Part shown: positions 1 to 9,831 of the stretch, piece by piece
Position numbering within the stretch: position 1 is the stretch's first letter
Layout: every line of letters starts with the position of its first letter
Assembly: GCF_001905905.1 (NCBI RefSeq)
Contig: NZ_LIVT01000001.1
Location: 727,952-791,951 of the forward strand
DNA from: Streptomyces sp. CB02366
GTDB taxonomy: Bacteria; Actinomycetota; Actinomycetes; Streptomycetales; Streptomycetaceae
DNA length: 64,000 nt
Direction of reading: 5' to 3'
Program-made: the position numbers and the translations under genes
Notes under the pieces: generated by a model
What the model was told of the DNA's origin: nothing
The model's input: only the letters and a program-made list of their open reading frames with translations
Database searches by the model: none

Positions 1-462
1 CACGCCGTGCGCGCGCAGCAGCTGGACGACGCCCTGCGGGGTGCAGGGCAGCGGGCCGGTCTCGTTGAGGACGAGGCGGCCGAGGTTCATCGGGTGCAGC
101 CCGTCGGCGTCCTTGGCCGGGTCCATCAGCTCCAGGACGCGGTTGGTGTCGATGCCCTTGGGCAGCGGCAGTTGGACGATGTAGCCGGTGCACTCCGGGT
201 TGGCGTTCAGCTCCCGGACGACGTCCTCGATCTCCTCCTGGGTGGCGGTGCCGGGGAGTTCGCGCTGGATGGAGCCGATGCCGACCTCGGCGCAGTCGCG
301 GTGCTTGCCGTTGACGTACCACCGGCTGCCCGGGTCGTCCCCGACGAGCAGGGTTCCGAGGCCGGGAGTGATCCCCTGGGCCTTCAGGGCCGCCACACGG
401 ACGGTCAGATCGGATTTGATCGCGGCAGCGGTGGCCTTGCCATCGAGAATCTGGGCAGTCAT
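1..462 (-). CDS. folD: FolD, bifunctional methylene-THF dehydrogenase/cyclohydrolase (5' part only)
   Basis: Oxidises 5,10-methylene-THF to methenyl-THF with NADP and hydrolyses it to 10-formyl-THF, the one-carbon donor used by PurN and PurH encoded nearby. The 154 visible codons start [19 protein letters not shown] and contain the family signatures [18 protein letters not shown] (substrate-binding Lys) and [10 protein letters not shown], followed by [15 protein letters not shown]. The reading frame is open to the window edge, so the C-terminal NADP-binding half lies outside. ATG at 462 is chosen because the FolD family begins at this residue; an in-frame-looking ATG eight bases upstream is out of frame. 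Divergent from the RDD gene. Confidence 0.95.
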   Translation of the reverse strand, partial: MTAQILDGKATAAAIKSDLTVRVAALKAQGITPGLGTLLVGDDPGSRWYVNGKHRDCAEVGIGSIQRELPGTATQEEIEDVVRELNANPECTGYIVQLPLPKGIDTNRVLELMDPAKDADGLHPMNLGRLVLNETGPLPCTPQGVVQLLRAHGV

Positions 463-556
463 GGGCCCATCCTCGCGGATGACCCCGCCCGCATACCAAT
501 TGCCGGCGCCGCCCCCGTACCGGACATTGCACTTGCACAACGTCCGGGGCCCCGGA

Positions 557-584
557 CTGGACAAACCCGCGGTCCGCTTATAAC
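557..584 (+). promoter_or_regulatory. Candidate promoter for the RDD gene
   Basis: TATAAC at 579-584 is a good -10 in an otherwise GC-rich gap, with TGGACA at 558-563 as a possible -35 (15-nt spacer, or 16 nt if CTGGAC is used). It is about 95 nt ahead of the RDD start. Pattern match only. Confidence 0.4.
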
Positions 585-682
585 GATGAAGGCCGCGGTT
601 GTACGGGGGGCGGGCCGCTGATCGATGTCCTTCCTCCGTGTGGCCATCTCGTCCCCACACGTCTGTTGAAGGAACACCCTTT

Positions 683-1297
683 ATGAGCTTCGGCGACCCG
701 AACAACCCGTACGGGCAGCAGCCCGGCCAGCCGCCCCAGGGCCCGCCGCAGGGACAGCCCGGTTACGGCTATCCGCAGCAGGCTCCGCAGGGTGTCCCGC
801 CGCAGGGCTACGGCTACCCGCAGCAGCAGCCCGGCTACCCCCAGCAGCCGTACGGCGGCGGCTACCCGCAGCAGCCCGGTTACGGCGGCGGCATGCCCGA
901 ACTGGCCCACTGGGGCCTGCGCTTCGGCGGGCTGATCGTCGACGGGCTCGTCATGATGGTGCCGTACGTCCTGGTTCTCATCGGCGGCGGGGTCGGCGAC
1001 TCGTTCGGCGCGATCCTCGGGGTCGTCGGCTTCCTCGGCCTGGTGGCCGTGGCCATCTGGCAGCTCTACCAGGAGGGAGCCACCGGCCAGACGATCGGCA
1101 AGAAGGCGGTGGGCATCCGCCTGCTGCGCGAGGCCGACGGCCGTCCGCTGGGCTTCGGCATGGCCTTCGTGCGCCGCCTGGCCCACTTCCTGGACAGCCT
1201 CGCCTGCTACCTCGGCTGGCTGTGGCCGCTGTGGGACCAGAAGAAGCAGACGTTCGCGGACAAGGTCTGCTCGTCGGTGGTCGTCAAGGCCGGCTGA
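683..1297 (+). CDS. RDD-family membrane protein with Pro/Gln/Gly/Tyr-rich N-terminus
   Basis: A 204-residue protein of unknown role. Residues 1-72 are a low-complexity cytoplasmic tail of [12 protein letters not shown] units. The RDD domain follows: the first helix begins with [14 protein letters not shown] (the conserved Arg and Asp of the family), a second hydrophobic segment is [19 protein letters not shown], then the family hallmark [17 protein letters not shown] and the final [16 protein letters not shown] block. The start is ATG 683 with GAAGGA 10-15 nt ahead, not the longer upstream frame. Some RDD proteins act in ion/proton antiport, but nothing here tests that. Single gene ending in a hairpin. 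Confidence 0.85.
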   Translation: MSFGDPNNPYGQQPGQPPQGPPQGQPGYGYPQQAPQGVPPQGYGYPQQQPGYPQQPYGGGYPQQPGYGGGMPELAHWGLRFGGLIVDGLVMMVPYVLVLIGGGVGDSFGAILGVVGFLGLVAVAIWQLYQEGATGQTIGKKAVGIRLLREADGRPLGFGMAFVRRLAHFLDSLACYLGWLWPLWDQKKQTFADKVCSSVVVKAG

Positions 1298-1320
1298 CGC
1301 TCCGCGACACCGCACACGTA

Positions 1321-1355
1321 CGAGGGCCGCACCCGTTCGCCGGGCGCGGCCCTCG
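1321..1355. terminator. Hairpin between convergent RDD and DUF2079 genes
   Basis: Arms CGAGGGCCGC (1321-1330) and GCGGCCCTCG (1346-1355) pair perfectly, with a further CCCG/CGGG inner pairing. It lies 23 nt after the RDD stop and 24 nt after the DUF2079 stop, so it can serve both strands. No U-tract, as usual in Streptomyces. Confidence 0.75.
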
Positions 1356-1378
1356 GCGCGTGAGGGGCCGGGCCGTGC

Positions 1379-2908
1379 TCAGCCCTCGCGGACGCCCGGG
1401 ATCTCCGCCGGCTCCGGCGTCGTCCGCTCCATCACCACGAAGCTGCCGCCCCGGTGCTTGAGCCGGTAGCGCGCCTCGGGGTGCAGCTGCTCGGCGTACG
1501 CCACCGGGTCCTGGATCGGGCGGGACCAGCCGAAGTCCAGGTTGACGGCGACGATGTCGGGCGCGGTGCCGGGGGCTCCGCCGACCCAGTAGACGGTGCG
1601 GTCGGAGGTGAGGTGGGCCATCAGCGTGATGTCCGTCTCGACCCGGGCCCCGGCCGGGATGGCGTCGAGCGCCGCCCGCGCCGCCCAGCTGCGGACGTCG
1701 TCGGTGCGGTAGGTCTCAGGGCGCAGCAGGTCGCGCAGCGGCAGGTGCTGGGTCATCGCGACGGCGATCGCGGTCGCGACGGGGACGGCGACCTTCGCGT
1801 ACGAGGCGAGCCAGGGGCGGTGCGAGCCGCGGCTGCGGCGGACGCCGTCGGCCAGTGCGAGGAAGAGCACCGGCATGAGGATGGCGCTGTAGTGCCAGAC
1901 CATGCCCCAGTGGTTGCTGTCCTGGGAGAGCAGCCGCCAGCCGAGGGTGGGGACGATCAGCAGGGTCAGCGGTGAGCGCAGCGCCATGAACGCGGTGATG
2001 CCGAGCAGGAAGACGAGCATCTCGATCTTGACGGAGGAGTCGAGGACGCCGAGGACGGAGTCCAGCATCGAGACGTCCTGCTCGCCGTTCTTGTCGATCT
2101 TCTGCCAATAGTCGTACCGTCCGGCGCTGCTGGCCGCCGGGATCAGGACCGTGAGCGTGACGACGAAGGCGGCGACCCCGAACGCGGCGAGCAGCGCGCC
2201 CTGGAGGCGGCGGCCGTGCACGAAGAGCAGGAAGCCGGCGACGGCGACGGTCGCGCCCAGGTCTTCCTTGACCAGGACCAGGGGGAGCGACCAGAGCAGG
2301 GCAGCCGTGTACCGCTCCAGGAGCAGCGCCCGGCAGACGAGGGCGAGCAGCGGGACGGCGAAGGCGATCTCGTGGAAGTCCGCCTTGACCGCTTCCTGGA
2401 TGCCCCAGGAGAGCCCGTACGCGACGGTGACGCAGAGGCCGGAGCGACCGCCCAGGAGCTGCTGGGCGGTGCGGCCGACGACGGCGGCGCCGAGGGCGAA
2501 GAGCACCGCCTGGGCGAAGAGGAGCGACGCGGCGGACGGCCAGATCCAGTACAGCGGGGCCAGCAGGGCCACGATCGGGGAGAAGTGGTCGCCGAGGATC
2601 AGGTAGCCGGGGCCCTTGATGTCGACGACCGGGGCGTCGAACCCGGCGTACGCCCGGACCTCCTGCTCGAAGATGCCGAGGTCCCAGGAGGGCGAGCCGA
2701 AGCGGGCCCACTGGAAGTACGCGTAGAGGAAGTAGAGCGTGCAGAGGACCGCGGCGGCGAGGAGGTACGGGCGCCACGGGACGTGGCCGGGGGCGGCCTC
2801 CGGCGTGCTCGGCGGGTCGCCCGCCGGGCGGCCGTCCGGGCCCGGCCCCTGGGCGGGCAGGCGGCCCGGCTCCGACCGGTCCGTTCCACTCTTGTTCAGC
2901 TCAAGCAC
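1379..2908 (-). CDS. DUF2079 polytopic membrane protein
   Basis: A 509-residue integral membrane protein resembling the DUF2079 family, which has the multi-TM layout of GT-C/ArnT-like glycosyltransferases but no assigned reaction. The N-terminal 45 residues are polar and Pro/Gly-rich. A TM helix around YLLAAAVLCTLYFLYAYF is followed by the typical SPSWDLGIFEQEVRAYAGFD loop, where the acidic residues sit in the position expected for a GT-C luminal acidic motif, and then several TM segments. The C-terminal ~100 residues form a soluble domain (AGARVETDITLMAHLTSDRTVYW). GTG start at 2908 with AGGGGCAG upstream. Downstream of purH but separated by a terminator, so probably its own unit. Confidence 0.8.
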   Translation of the reverse strand: MLELNKSGTDRSEPGRLPAQGPGPDGRPAGDPPSTPEAAPGHVPWRPYLLAAAVLCTLYFLYAYFQWARFGSPSWDLGIFEQEVRAYAGFDAPVVDIKGPGYLILGDHFSPIVALLAPLYWIWPSAASLLFAQAVLFALGAAVVGRTAQQLLGGRSGLCVTVAYGLSWGIQEAVKADFHEIAFAVPLLALVCRALLLERYTAALLWSLPLVLVKEDLGATVAVAGFLLFVHGRRLQGALLAAFGVAAFVVTLTVLIPAASSAGRYDYWQKIDKNGEQDVSMLDSVLGVLDSSVKIEMLVFLLGITAFMALRSPLTLLIVPTLGWRLLSQDSNHWGMVWHYSAILMPVLFLALADGVRRSRGSHRPWLASYAKVAVPVATAIAVAMTQHLPLRDLLRPETYRTDDVRSWAARAALDAIPAGARVETDITLMAHLTSDRTVYWVGGAPGTAPDIVAVNLDFGWSRPIQDPVAYAEQLHPEARYRLKHRGGSFVVMERTTPEPAEIPGVREG

Positions 2909-2986
2909 GGTGACTGCCCCTGCTAGGGATTGCTACGGCCGTGTCATTAGAACAGAGCGGGGGCTGATGCCGTACGGCGACGACGA

Positions 2987-3017
2987 CGGCCGCACCCCGG
3001 GGAGAGGGGTGCGGCCG
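2987..3017 (-). terminator. purH terminator hairpin
   Basis: CGGCCGCACCCC (2987-2998) pairs perfectly with GGGGTGCGGCCG (3006-3017) around a 7-nt loop, 20 nt after the purH stop codon. It isolates purNH from the DUF2079 gene. Confidence 0.85.
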
Positions 3018-3036
3018 CCGGGCGGCGCCGGAGCGG

Positions 3037-4590
3037 TCAGTGGAAGAAGTGGCGGGTGCCCGTGAAGTACATGGTCACGCCGGCCTTCCGCGCGGCCTCG
3101 ATCACCAGCTCGTCGCGGACGGAGCCGCCGGGCTGGACGACGGCCTCGACGCCGGCGGCCGTCAGGATCTCCAGACCGTCCGGGAACGGGAAGAACGCGT
3201 CGGAGGCGGCGTACGAACCGGCGGCCCGCTCCGCGCCCGCACGCTCGACGGCGAGCTTCGCGGAGTCGACCCGGTTGACCTGGCCCATGCCGACGCCGAC
3301 CGAGGCGCCGTCCTTGGCGAGGAGGATCGCGTTGGACTTGACCGCGCGGCACGCCTTCCAGGCGAAGGCCAGCTCGCGCAGCTGGTCCTCGGACAGCGCG
3401 TCGCCGGTGGCGAGCGTCCAGTTCGCCGGGTCGTCGCCCTCGGCCTGGAGGCGGTCGGCGGCCTGGAGCAGCGCGCCGCCGTCGATCGGCTTGACCTCGA
3501 ACGCGGCGGCCGGGGCCTCGGGGGCGCGCAGGACGCGGATGTTCTTCTTGCGGGCCAGCACCTCGACCGCGCCGTCCTCGTAGGCCGGGGCGACGATGAC
3601 CTCGGTGAAGATCTCCGCGACCTGCTCGGCCAGCTCGACGGTCACCGGGCGGTTGACGGCGATGACGCCGCCGAACGCGGACAGCGGGTCGCAGGCGTGG
3701 GCCTTGCGGTGGGCCTCCGCCACGTCGGCGCCGATCGCGATGCCGCACGGGTTGGCGTGCTTGATGATCGCGACGCACGGCTCGGCGTGGTCGTGGGCGG
3801 CGCGGCGGGCGGCGTCGGTGTCCGTGTAGTTGTTGTAGGACATCTCCTTGCCGTGCAGCTGCTCGGCCTCCGCGAGACCGCCCTCGCCGGAGGTGTACAG
3901 AGCGGCGGGCTGGTGCGGGTTCTCGCCGTAGCGCAGGACGTTCTTGCGGGTGAAGGTGTCGCCCAGGAACTCCGGGAGGCCCGAGTCGTCGGCCGCCGCG
4001 TAGTCGTCGGCGAACCAGGAGGCGACGGCCACGTCGTAGGCGGCGGTGTGCTGGAACGCCTCGGCTGCGAGCCGCTTGCGGGCGGTCAGGTCGAAGCCGC
4101 CCGCCCGGACGGCCGCGAGGACGTCCGCGTACCGCTCGGGGCTGGTGACCACGGCGACGGAGGGGTGGTTCTTGGCGGCGGCGCGGACCATCGAGGGGCC
4201 GCCGATGTCGATCTGCTCGACGCACTCGTCGTCGGAGGCGCCCGAGGCGACGGTCGCCCTGAACGGGTAGAGGTTCACCACGACCAGGTCGAAGGGCTCG
4301 ACGCCCAGTTCGGCCAGCTGCTCGCGGTGGGCGTCCAGCCGCAGGTCGGCGAGGATGCCGGCGTGGACGCGGGGGTGCAGCGTCTTGACCCGGCCGTCCA
4401 GGCACTCGGGGAAGCCGGTCAGCTCCTCGACCTTGGTGACCGGGACTCCCGCGGCGGCGATCCTCCCGGCGGTGGAGCCGGTGGAGACGAGTTCGACGCC
4501 CGCCTCGTGCAGTCCGCGGGCGAGGTCGTCGAGCCCCGTCTTGTCGTAGACACTGACCAGGGCGCGGCGGATGGGCTTATTCACCGACAT
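3037..4590 (-). CDS. purH: PurH, AICAR transformylase/IMP cyclohydrolase
   Basis: Performs the last two steps of IMP synthesis: formylation of AICAR with 10-formyl-THF, then ring closure. 517 residues, the normal family length. The N-terminal MGS-like cyclohydrolase domain (about 1-195) has [39 protein letters not shown] and [17 protein letters not shown]; the transformylase domain carries [26 protein letters not shown], the Lys-His pair of IIKHANPCG and the C-terminal [11 protein letters not shown]. The start is ATG 4590 ([11 protein letters not shown]), with AAAGG upstream; a GTG at 4632 would add 14 residues with no recognisable ribosome site. The start overlaps the purN end by 14 nt, so translation is coupled. 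Confidence 0.96.
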   Translation of the reverse strand: MSVNKPIRRALVSVYDKTGLDDLARGLHEAGVELVSTGSTAGRIAAAGVPVTKVEELTGFPECLDGRVKTLHPRVHAGILADLRLDAHREQLAELGVEPFDLVVVNLYPFRATVASGASDDECVEQIDIGGPSMVRAAAKNHPSVAVVTSPERYADVLAAVRAGGFDLTARKRLAAEAFQHTAAYDVAVASWFADDYAAADDSGLPEFLGDTFTRKNVLRYGENPHQPAALYTSGEGGLAEAEQLHGKEMSYNNYTDTDAARRAAHDHAEPCVAIIKHANPCGIAIGADVAEAHRKAHACDPLSAFGGVIAVNRPVTVELAEQVAEIFTEVIVAPAYEDGAVEVLARKKNIRVLRAPEAPAAAFEVKPIDGGALLQAADRLQAEGDDPANWTLATGDALSEDQLRELAFAWKACRAVKSNAILLAKDGASVGVGMGQVNRVDSAKLAVERAGAERAAGSYAASDAFFPFPDGLEILTAAGVEAVVQPGGSVRDELVIEAARKAGVTMYFTGTRHFFH

Positions 4591-5230
4591 GACCGAGATG
4601 AACCTTTCGTCCCTCAATGCGATGGCCGTCACGGGCGATCCGCCCCACGGCCTCGACGAGCAGCGTGCGCTCGACTTCCTTGATGCGTTCGTGGAGGGCG
4701 GCTTCGCCCTCCGGGGTGTCCTCCTCGGTCACCTCGACCACGCCCTGCGCGATGATCGGACCGGTGTCGACGCCGTCGTCGACGAAGTGGACGGTGCAGC
4801 CCGTGACCTTGACGCCGTAGGCGAGCGCGTCGCGCACCCCGTGGGCGCCGGGGAAGCTGGGCAGCAGGGCGGGGTGGGTGTTGACGGTCCGGCCGCCGAA
4901 GGCGGCGAGGAACGCCGGCCCCACGATCTTCATGAAGCCCGCGGAGACGACGAGGTCCGGCCGGTGCTCGGCGACCAGCGCGGTGAGCGCCTCGTCCCAC
5001 GCGGCGCGCGTCGCGTGGTCCTTGACCTTGCACACGAACGTGGGGATCCCGGCCCGTTCGGCGCGCTCCACGCCACCGGTCCCCTCCCGGTCCGCGCCGA
5101 CCGCGACGATCCGCGCCCCGTACGCCGGGTCGGCGCCGATGGCGTCGAGGAGCGCCTGGAGGTTCGTACCGGAGCCGGAGACCAGCACGACCAGCCGGGC
5201 AGGGGGGGCGGAGGGGGGCGGGGAGGCCAC
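4577..5230 (-). CDS. purN: PurN, GAR transformylase
   Basis: Transfers the formyl group of 10-formyl-THF to glycinamide ribonucleotide, an earlier step of the same pathway as PurH. 217 residues with the classic motifs: [18 protein letters not shown] (phosphate binding), the catalytic Asn-His-Asp set in [21 protein letters not shown] and [13 protein letters not shown], and [13 protein letters not shown]. The start is GTG 5230, preceded by GAAAGGG; the reading frame is open for 430 further codons upstream but that part is not PurN-like and runs antisense to the next gene. First gene of the purN-purH operon. Confidence 0.95.
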   Translation of the reverse strand: MASPPPSAPPARLVVLVSGSGTNLQALLDAIGADPAYGARIVAVGADREGTGGVERAERAGIPTFVCKVKDHATRAAWDEALTALVAEHRPDLVVSAGFMKIVGPAFLAAFGGRTVNTHPALLPSFPGAHGVRDALAYGVKVTGCTVHFVDDGVDTGPIIAQGVVEVTEEDTPEGEAALHERIKEVERTLLVEAVGRIARDGHRIEGRKVHLGHVGE

Positions 5231-5431
5231 GTCGGGGCCCTTTCTCACGTGATGACCGCGCGATGACGCAGGGTGCGGGGGTACGGGGACGCTCTTTGTA
5301 GGGTCGTACGAGAGAATCGCTTCGCCCGATACGGGGAACCCTACGAACGGGCCGACCGTCAGCAACGATACCGGCACACCCGACGGCCCCCACGGGACGG
5401 GGGCGTGACCGGGAGGTAGCGTCAGGGGACA

Positions 5432-5491
5432 GCGAACCGTCCGCCGGGCGGACGAACCGCCCCTCGGGCGGGCGAACCGTCCCGCGGGCGC
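5432..5491. repeat. Three tandem 20-bp repeats
   Basis: Units at 5432-5451, 5452-5471 and 5472-5491 follow the pattern [G/A]CGAACCG[T/C]CC-NN-CGGGCG[G/C], each with a small internal C/G inverted repeat. They end 30 nt before the ATG of the membrane-protein gene and about 200 nt upstream of purN. Could bind a regulator or be neutral slippage. Confidence 0.6.
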
Positions 5492-5521
5492 ACATGACGA
5501 GATGGGGAAGACGTTCACCAC

Positions 5522-6469
5522 ATGCCGGACCGACGCCGTCGCACCGCCTTTCGCCTTCCCCGGCCCGAGCGGCCCACTCCGCTGACGCGGGAGCGCTCGT
5601 CCTCCTCGCCGGACTCGTCCTCCGCCGCGGGTTCGTCCGGCTCGCCCTCCGCCGGGGGGCCGCGGGATCCGCGGGAGGACAACCCGTTCGCGCCGCCGCC
5701 CGCGGACCGGCCCGACCAGCCGTGGCGGCCCCGCCGCCCCTACGCGGCCTCCGGGTCGGGCGGCACGGGCGGGAACGAGGGCTCCGAGGGGAGCGGGAGC
5801 GGTGCCGAGGGGTCCGGCGGGAACGGCTCCGGTTCCTCGGCCGACCGCCCGGCGTGGGGCAGCCAGTGGAGCGACCGGCAGCCCGGCCGGGAGGGCGGCG
5901 GCTTCGGCGGGCGTCCGGGCGGGAACGGCTCCGGAGGTCCGGGCGGCAAGGGCGGGAACGACCGCGGCGGGCCGGGCGGCCTGCGCTGGGATCCCAAGGA
6001 CCCCGTGCAGCGGCGCGCCCGCTACGCGGTGCTCGGCGGCATGTGGGCCTTCTTCTTCGCGCTCTTCGACTTCCCCGAGATCGCCCTGCTGCTCGGCGCG
6101 CTCGCGACGTACTGGGCGATCAGCGCCCTCCGCGCCCCGCTCGGGAAAGCCTCCGGGGCGGACGGCGCCGGGACGGCCGGTTCCGCGGCCGGGGACGGCA
6201 CGGGTGCGGCGGACGGCGCCGGGGCCGCCCCGGCCGGGCAGCCGGCCGTACCGCGGAGCATCGCCGGCCGGCAGCAGACCACGGCGGCGGTCAGCGGCCT
6301 GGTCACCGCTCTGCTGGCGCTCCTCATCGTCGCGACGACGTTCACCGTGCAGCTCGTCTACCGCGACTACTACACCTGCGTGAACGACGCCCTGACCAAG
6401 TCCGGGGCGGTGGCCTGCAACGACCGGCTGCCGAAGCCGCTGGAGCCCTTCTTCGGCGTCAAGGAGTAG
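5522..6469 (+). CDS. Membrane protein with long disordered N-terminus
   Basis: 315 residues, not assignable to a known function. Residues 1-160 are Ser/Gly/Pro-rich with [21 protein letters not shown] and long Gly-Ser runs. Then [39 protein letters not shown] gives two close hydrophobic segments; a Gly/Ala-rich linker is followed by a third TM helix ([24 protein letters not shown]) and a short tail with two Cys ([21 protein letters not shown]) that could form a disulfide outside the membrane. GGGGAAG lies upstream of ATG 5522. Its last 11 nt overlap the end of the convergent DUF6350 gene. Tail and TM order look like a conserved actinobacterial family; function unknown. Confidence 0.75.
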   Translation: MPDRRRRTAFRLPRPERPTPLTRERSSSSPDSSSAAGSSGSPSAGGPRDPREDNPFAPPPADRPDQPWRPRRPYAASGSGGTGGNEGSEGSGSGAEGSGGNGSGSSADRPAWGSQWSDRQPGREGGGFGGRPGGNGSGGPGGKGGNDRGGPGGLRWDPKDPVQRRARYAVLGGMWAFFFALFDFPEIALLLGALATYWAISALRAPLGKASGADGAGTAGSAAGDGTGAADGAGAAPAGQPAVPRSIAGRQQTTAAVSGLVTALLALLIVATTFTVQLVYRDYYTCVNDALTKSGAVACNDRLPKPLEPFFGVKE

Positions 6470-8288
6470 CCGCCGGGCCGCCGTCCGCCTCCCCGGCGGT
6501 ACGGGCGGCCGCCCCGGCGGAACGGTCGGCGGCACTGTCCGCGGGCCGGGCCTCGGGGCGGTCGGCGGGCCGGGCCGCAGCCGGAACAGCGGGGAAGTCG
6601 GCCATCAGCCCGCCGGACCCCTGCCGCAGAGAGGCCCACCGGGCTTCCCTGGAGTCCTTCTCGTGCCACGGGTCGGTCGGCAGGAAGTCGTACGGCTCGA
6701 AGCCCGCCCCGCCCTGCCCCGCCGCCGGCCCGGGCCGTCCGCCGGAACCCTCTTCGGGGGCCGTTCCGGGGGCCGGAACGGAGGAAGCCGCCGGTGCGCC
6801 GGGCCGGGTCCGGCCCGGATCGCCCTTCTCCGCGCTCCGCCCGCGCCACGGCGTCCACCGGCGGCGCGCCCTTCCGGCACCCTCCGCTCCGCCTTCCCTC
6901 GCGTTCGCGAACGCGCCCGCGTCCCGCCGGTACGTCGCCCCGGCCCCGGCCTCGGTCCCGGCCGCCGGAGGAATCTGCGCCTCGGTCACGTCCCTGCGCC
7001 AGGCCCAGCCCGGTGTGCGCAGCCGCCACAGCCGCAGCAGCAGGGCCGCCGGTACGCCGATGACGGCCGTCCAGACGAGGGCCGCCGGCCCGGTCAGCCA
7101 CCACACCGGGCCGAAAACGCTCAGCTCCCCCGTGCCGAGCGGCCCCCCGGCCGGCGCCGTGAGCAGCGCCGTTCCCAGGCCGCAGCCGAACGCGGCGAGC
7201 AGGGTCACCCGCGCCGTCTCGCCCGGTCCCCAGGTCCGCGCGCGGGGCGCGTCCACCGGCGCGGCCCTGCGTACGGTGAACCAGGCGACCGCCAGCGCGG
7301 CCGCCACCGGAACCGCTCCGGCCGCCCAGTTCGGCCAGGACCCCGGCCCCGGGTCCGGCAGGGCCGCCAGGAGGGGGAAACGGGGGACGGCCGGGGCGCC
7401 GTCGAGTCCCAGCGAGGTCGCGGTGGCTTCCGTGCCGAGCGCGAACCCGGGCCCCAGCCCGTACGCCGCTCCCCACACCGCGGCGTTCGGCACGAGCGCG
7501 GCGGCCAGCAGGAGTACGGCGAACCGCCCCGACCAGTCGCCCGCCAGGCCGAGGAACGCGTCCTGGGCCGCCGCCGCGTTCCGCCCGAGCGCCACGGCGA
7601 CCAGCAGCGCCCCGCCCCCGAGCAGCATCGCCACGCCCACCGCCGCCGACCGGCACGCCGCCTCCGCCCGGTCCCGGAACAGCTCCCTGGCGGCGGCCTC
7701 CTGGAAGGCCAGGGGCGACCAGGACGGCAGGGGCCCGAGCGGCCGTCCGGCCGCCGTCCACACCCCGGCCGCCGCCGCACCGGCCACCACCAGCGCCACC
7801 GGGAACAACAGCGTGTCCGGGTCCGGGCGCAACGCACCCCCGCGCGCGTAGGCCGCCGCACCCGCCACGACCAGCAGGTACCCGGCGGTCACCGCGCAGA
7901 ACGCGCCCGCCCGCGAGGCGCCGGGGCGCCCCTCCCCCGGCTCCGCCGCGTCGCGCGCCGCGCGGTGCGTCAGCCAGACCGGGCCCACCATGAGCAGCAG
8001 CGGCACCACGCCCACGGGGGCCGGGACGCCGCTCGGGGTGTCGGGCCGCACGAGTCCGGCGCCGTGCGCGAGCAGCCAGACCCCGGCCGTCGCGCGCAAC
8101 GCTCCGTCCGGTCCGCTGTCGGGGTGCGGGGAGCTGATCCAGACCACGGTGACCAGGACCGCCAGTGCGCCGAGGCCGAGCCCGGCGGCGACGGCGCCCC
8201 GCACCACGGCGGAGGAGAGGGCCAGGGCGCGGTTCCGATCGGTCGTCACCTGGGGGCCGCGCTGCGTCAGTCGGGTCACGCGGCCCAT
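6459..8288 (-). CDS. DUF6350 polytopic membrane protein (PerM-like annotation)
   Basis: A 609-residue integral membrane protein that looks like the actinobacterial DUF6350 family, members of which are sometimes annotated as cell-division membrane proteins by similarity to mycobacterial PerM. The first 400 residues hold about nine to ten hydrophobic segments, including [23 protein letters not shown] and [30 protein letters not shown]; the last 190 residues are hydrophilic, Pro/Gly/Arg-rich and probably cytoplasmic. ATG 8288. No close motif identifies an enzymatic role. Divergent from the HTH/sigma fusion with only 108 bp between. Confidence 0.75.
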   Translation of the reverse strand: MGRVTRLTQRGPQVTTDRNRALALSSAVVRGAVAAGLGLGALAVLVTVVWISSPHPDSGPDGALRATAGVWLLAHGAGLVRPDTPSGVPAPVGVVPLLLMVGPVWLTHRAARDAAEPGEGRPGASRAGAFCAVTAGYLLVVAGAAAYARGGALRPDPDTLLFPVALVVAGAAAAGVWTAAGRPLGPLPSWSPLAFQEAAARELFRDRAEAACRSAAVGVAMLLGGGALLVAVALGRNAAAAQDAFLGLAGDWSGRFAVLLLAAALVPNAAVWGAAYGLGPGFALGTEATATSLGLDGAPAVPRFPLLAALPDPGPGSWPNWAAGAVPVAAALAVAWFTVRRAAPVDAPRARTWGPGETARVTLLAAFGCGLGTALLTAPAGGPLGTGELSVFGPVWWLTGPAALVWTAVIGVPAALLLRLWRLRTPGWAWRRDVTEAQIPPAAGTEAGAGATYRRDAGAFANAREGGAEGAGRARRRWTPWRGRSAEKGDPGRTRPGAPAASSVPAPGTAPEEGSGGRPGPAAGQGGAGFEPYDFLPTDPWHEKDSREARWASLRQGSGGLMADFPAVPAAARPADRPEARPADSAADRSAGAAARTAGEADGGPAATP

Positions 8289-8306
8289 GCTGCCAACGAC
8301 ACGCGC

Positions 8307-8374
8307 TTTCTCCGTGTAACGCGCGAACAGCCGCTGTGTCGCTCAATATACGTTTATGTACTTTTTCTCCGTGT
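8307..8374. promoter_or_regulatory. AT-rich divergent promoter with an 11-bp direct repeat
   Basis: TTTCTCCGTGT occurs at 8307-8317 and again at 8364-8374, in the 108-bp gap between DUF6350 and the HTH/sigma gene. Between the copies is an AT-rich block (CAATATACGTTTATGTAC) that likely contains the promoter(s). Possible autoregulatory operator. Confidence 0.4.
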
Positions 8375-8396
8375 GCGATGGGGCCGGGGGTCGTCC

Positions 8397-9728
8397 ATGA
8401 CCCGGAGTACGACCGCCGGGGCCGCGGCAGAGCCGCTGCCCTCGCCCAAGGAGCGCCGCAGACTGCGCGAGGCGAAAGCGCTGAGCGAGGAGCAGGTGGC
8501 GGAAGCGGTAGGGGTCACACGCGCCACGGTGCGCTCCTGGGAGACCGGCCGCACGAGCCCGCGCGGACGCAAGCGCGCGCTGTACGCCAGGATCATCGCC
8601 CCGGAGCCGCCGGAGACCGGGGCGGAGGCAGCGGTACAGGCAGTGGTGGCGCCGGAGGCCGGGGCGGTGGCCGCGAAGCCGGAGGCGGAGCCCGTGGCCG
8701 GGGAAGCGAAGCCGGAGGCGGTGGCCGGGGAAGCGACGCCCCGCCCGGAGCCGGAGCAGGGCCTGTCCGCGCCGCGTCCCGCGCAAGCCGGGACGACGGG
8801 GGTGGAAGCAGCCGAGGCGGAAGAGGCGACGGGGGCGGAGGCGGGAGCGGAGGAGGCGGGAGCGGAGGAGGGGACGGGCGCCGTCCCGGAGCACCCCGGG
8901 GAGCGGGGTTTCACGCCCGCCGACGCGTTCGACGCGCTGTACGCCCGGACCGCCCCCGACCTGGTCCGGCAGACCTACCTGCTGACCGGCCGCCGCGCCC
9001 TGGCCCGCGAGTCCGTGGAGCGCGCCTTCCAACTGGCCTGGCACCGCTGGCCCGAGGTGGCCGTCGACCGTGACCCGGCCGGCTGGGTGCGGGCCGCCGC
9101 GTACGAGTACGCGATGTCCCCGTGGCACCGGATGCGCCGCAGACACCGGCACCCCGACGCGCCGCCCGCGGAACCGGGCAAGCGGGCGCTGTTCCGCGCG
9201 CTGCTCGACCTGCCCCCGGCCTACCGGCGCACGCTGCTCCTGTACGAGGGGGTCGGCCTGGACCTCCCGGAGACCGCTGCCGAGACGGAGGCCAGCACCC
9301 CGGCGGCGGCGGGCCGGCTGATGACCGCCCACGCCGCCCTCACCGAACGGCTTCCCGAACTGGCGGAGGCCGGTTCGCCCACCGAGCGGTCGGCCCTGCT
9401 GCACGACCGGCTCGACGGCCTCGCCCGCGCCGAGCACGTCCCCCTGCCGCCGCCGGCCGGCGCCGTGCGCGCGGGGGGCGAGAACCGGGCCAGACGGTGG
9501 ACCAGGACCGCCGTCGCGGGTGTCGCGCTGCTCATGCTCCTGACCGGTCTCACCCTGCACACCGCGCCCACCCACTACGAGCCGCCGATCTCCCCCGCCG
9601 AACGCGTCGGGGGCGTACCGCCGCGCGGCGGTCCGCAGAAGCTCACCGCCCAGGACCTGAAGCTCCAGAAGACGCTGCGCGAGCAGGTGGCGCACGGGCC
9701 GGAGAGGCTGGTCCCGGCGCCTCGCTGA
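8397..9728 (+). CDS. Membrane-anchored XRE-HTH / ECF-sigma-like fusion protein
   Basis: 443 residues, unusual composite. Residues 17-66 form an XRE-type helix-turn-helix (RRRLREAKALSEEQVAEAVG, VTRATVRSWETGRTSPRGR). Residues 70-165 are a Glu/Ala/Pro-rich linker. Residues 172-320 resemble an ECF sigma factor: a region-2-like part (ALYARTAPDLVRQTYLLTGR, AFQLAWHRWPEV) and a region-4-like part (ALLDLPPAYRRTLLLYEGVG), though the region-4 HTH is degenerate. Residues 369-390 are a single TM helix (TAVAGVALLMLLTGLTLHTA), leaving about 50 residues outside. ATG 8397 is used; the open frame continues upstream antisense to DUF6350 and is not coding. Suggests a membrane-tethered regulator; target unknown. 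Confidence 0.8.
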   Translation: MTRSTTAGAAAEPLPSPKERRRLREAKALSEEQVAEAVGVTRATVRSWETGRTSPRGRKRALYARIIAPEPPETGAEAAVQAVVAPEAGAVAAKPEAEPVAGEAKPEAVAGEATPRPEPEQGLSAPRPAQAGTTGVEAAEAEEATGAEAGAEEAGAEEGTGAVPEHPGERGFTPADAFDALYARTAPDLVRQTYLLTGRRALARESVERAFQLAWHRWPEVAVDRDPAGWVRAAAYEYAMSPWHRMRRRHRHPDAPPAEPGKRALFRALLDLPPAYRRTLLLYEGVGLDLPETAAETEASTPAAAGRLMTAHAALTERLPELAEAGSPTERSALLHDRLDGLARAEHVPLPPPAGAVRAGGENRARRWTRTAVAGVALLMLLTGLTLHTAPTHYEPPISPAERVGGVPPRGGPQKLTAQDLKLQKTLREQVAHGPERLVPAPR

Positions 9729-9750
9729 GGCGGGCGGCCCGGGGCGTACG

Positions 9751-9805
9751 CGAACGGCGCGGGCCCGCACCCCAGGTGGAAAGGGGTGCGGGCCCGCGCC
9801 GTTCG
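9751..9805. terminator. Strong 23-bp hairpin between HTH/sigma gene and sucD
   Basis: Two perfectly complementary 23-nt arms (9751-9773 and 9783-9805) around a 9-nt loop, placed between two convergent genes; acts in either direction. Confidence 0.9.
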
Positions 9806-9831
9806 AGCGTGCCCGGGAACCGGGCTCAGCC

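Noticed and set aside
7..621. Long plus-strand frame over folD
   Set aside because: It is the shadow of folD; the minus-strand frame has clear FolD motifs.
5231..6535. Upstream extension of the purN frame to 6535
   Set aside because: PurN starts at GTG 5230 with a ribosome site; the extension is antisense to the Gly-rich membrane gene and has no PurN similarity.
6663..8396. Extension of the HTH/sigma frame to 6663
   Set aside because: Antisense to DUF6350; Arg/Pro-rich shadow composition.
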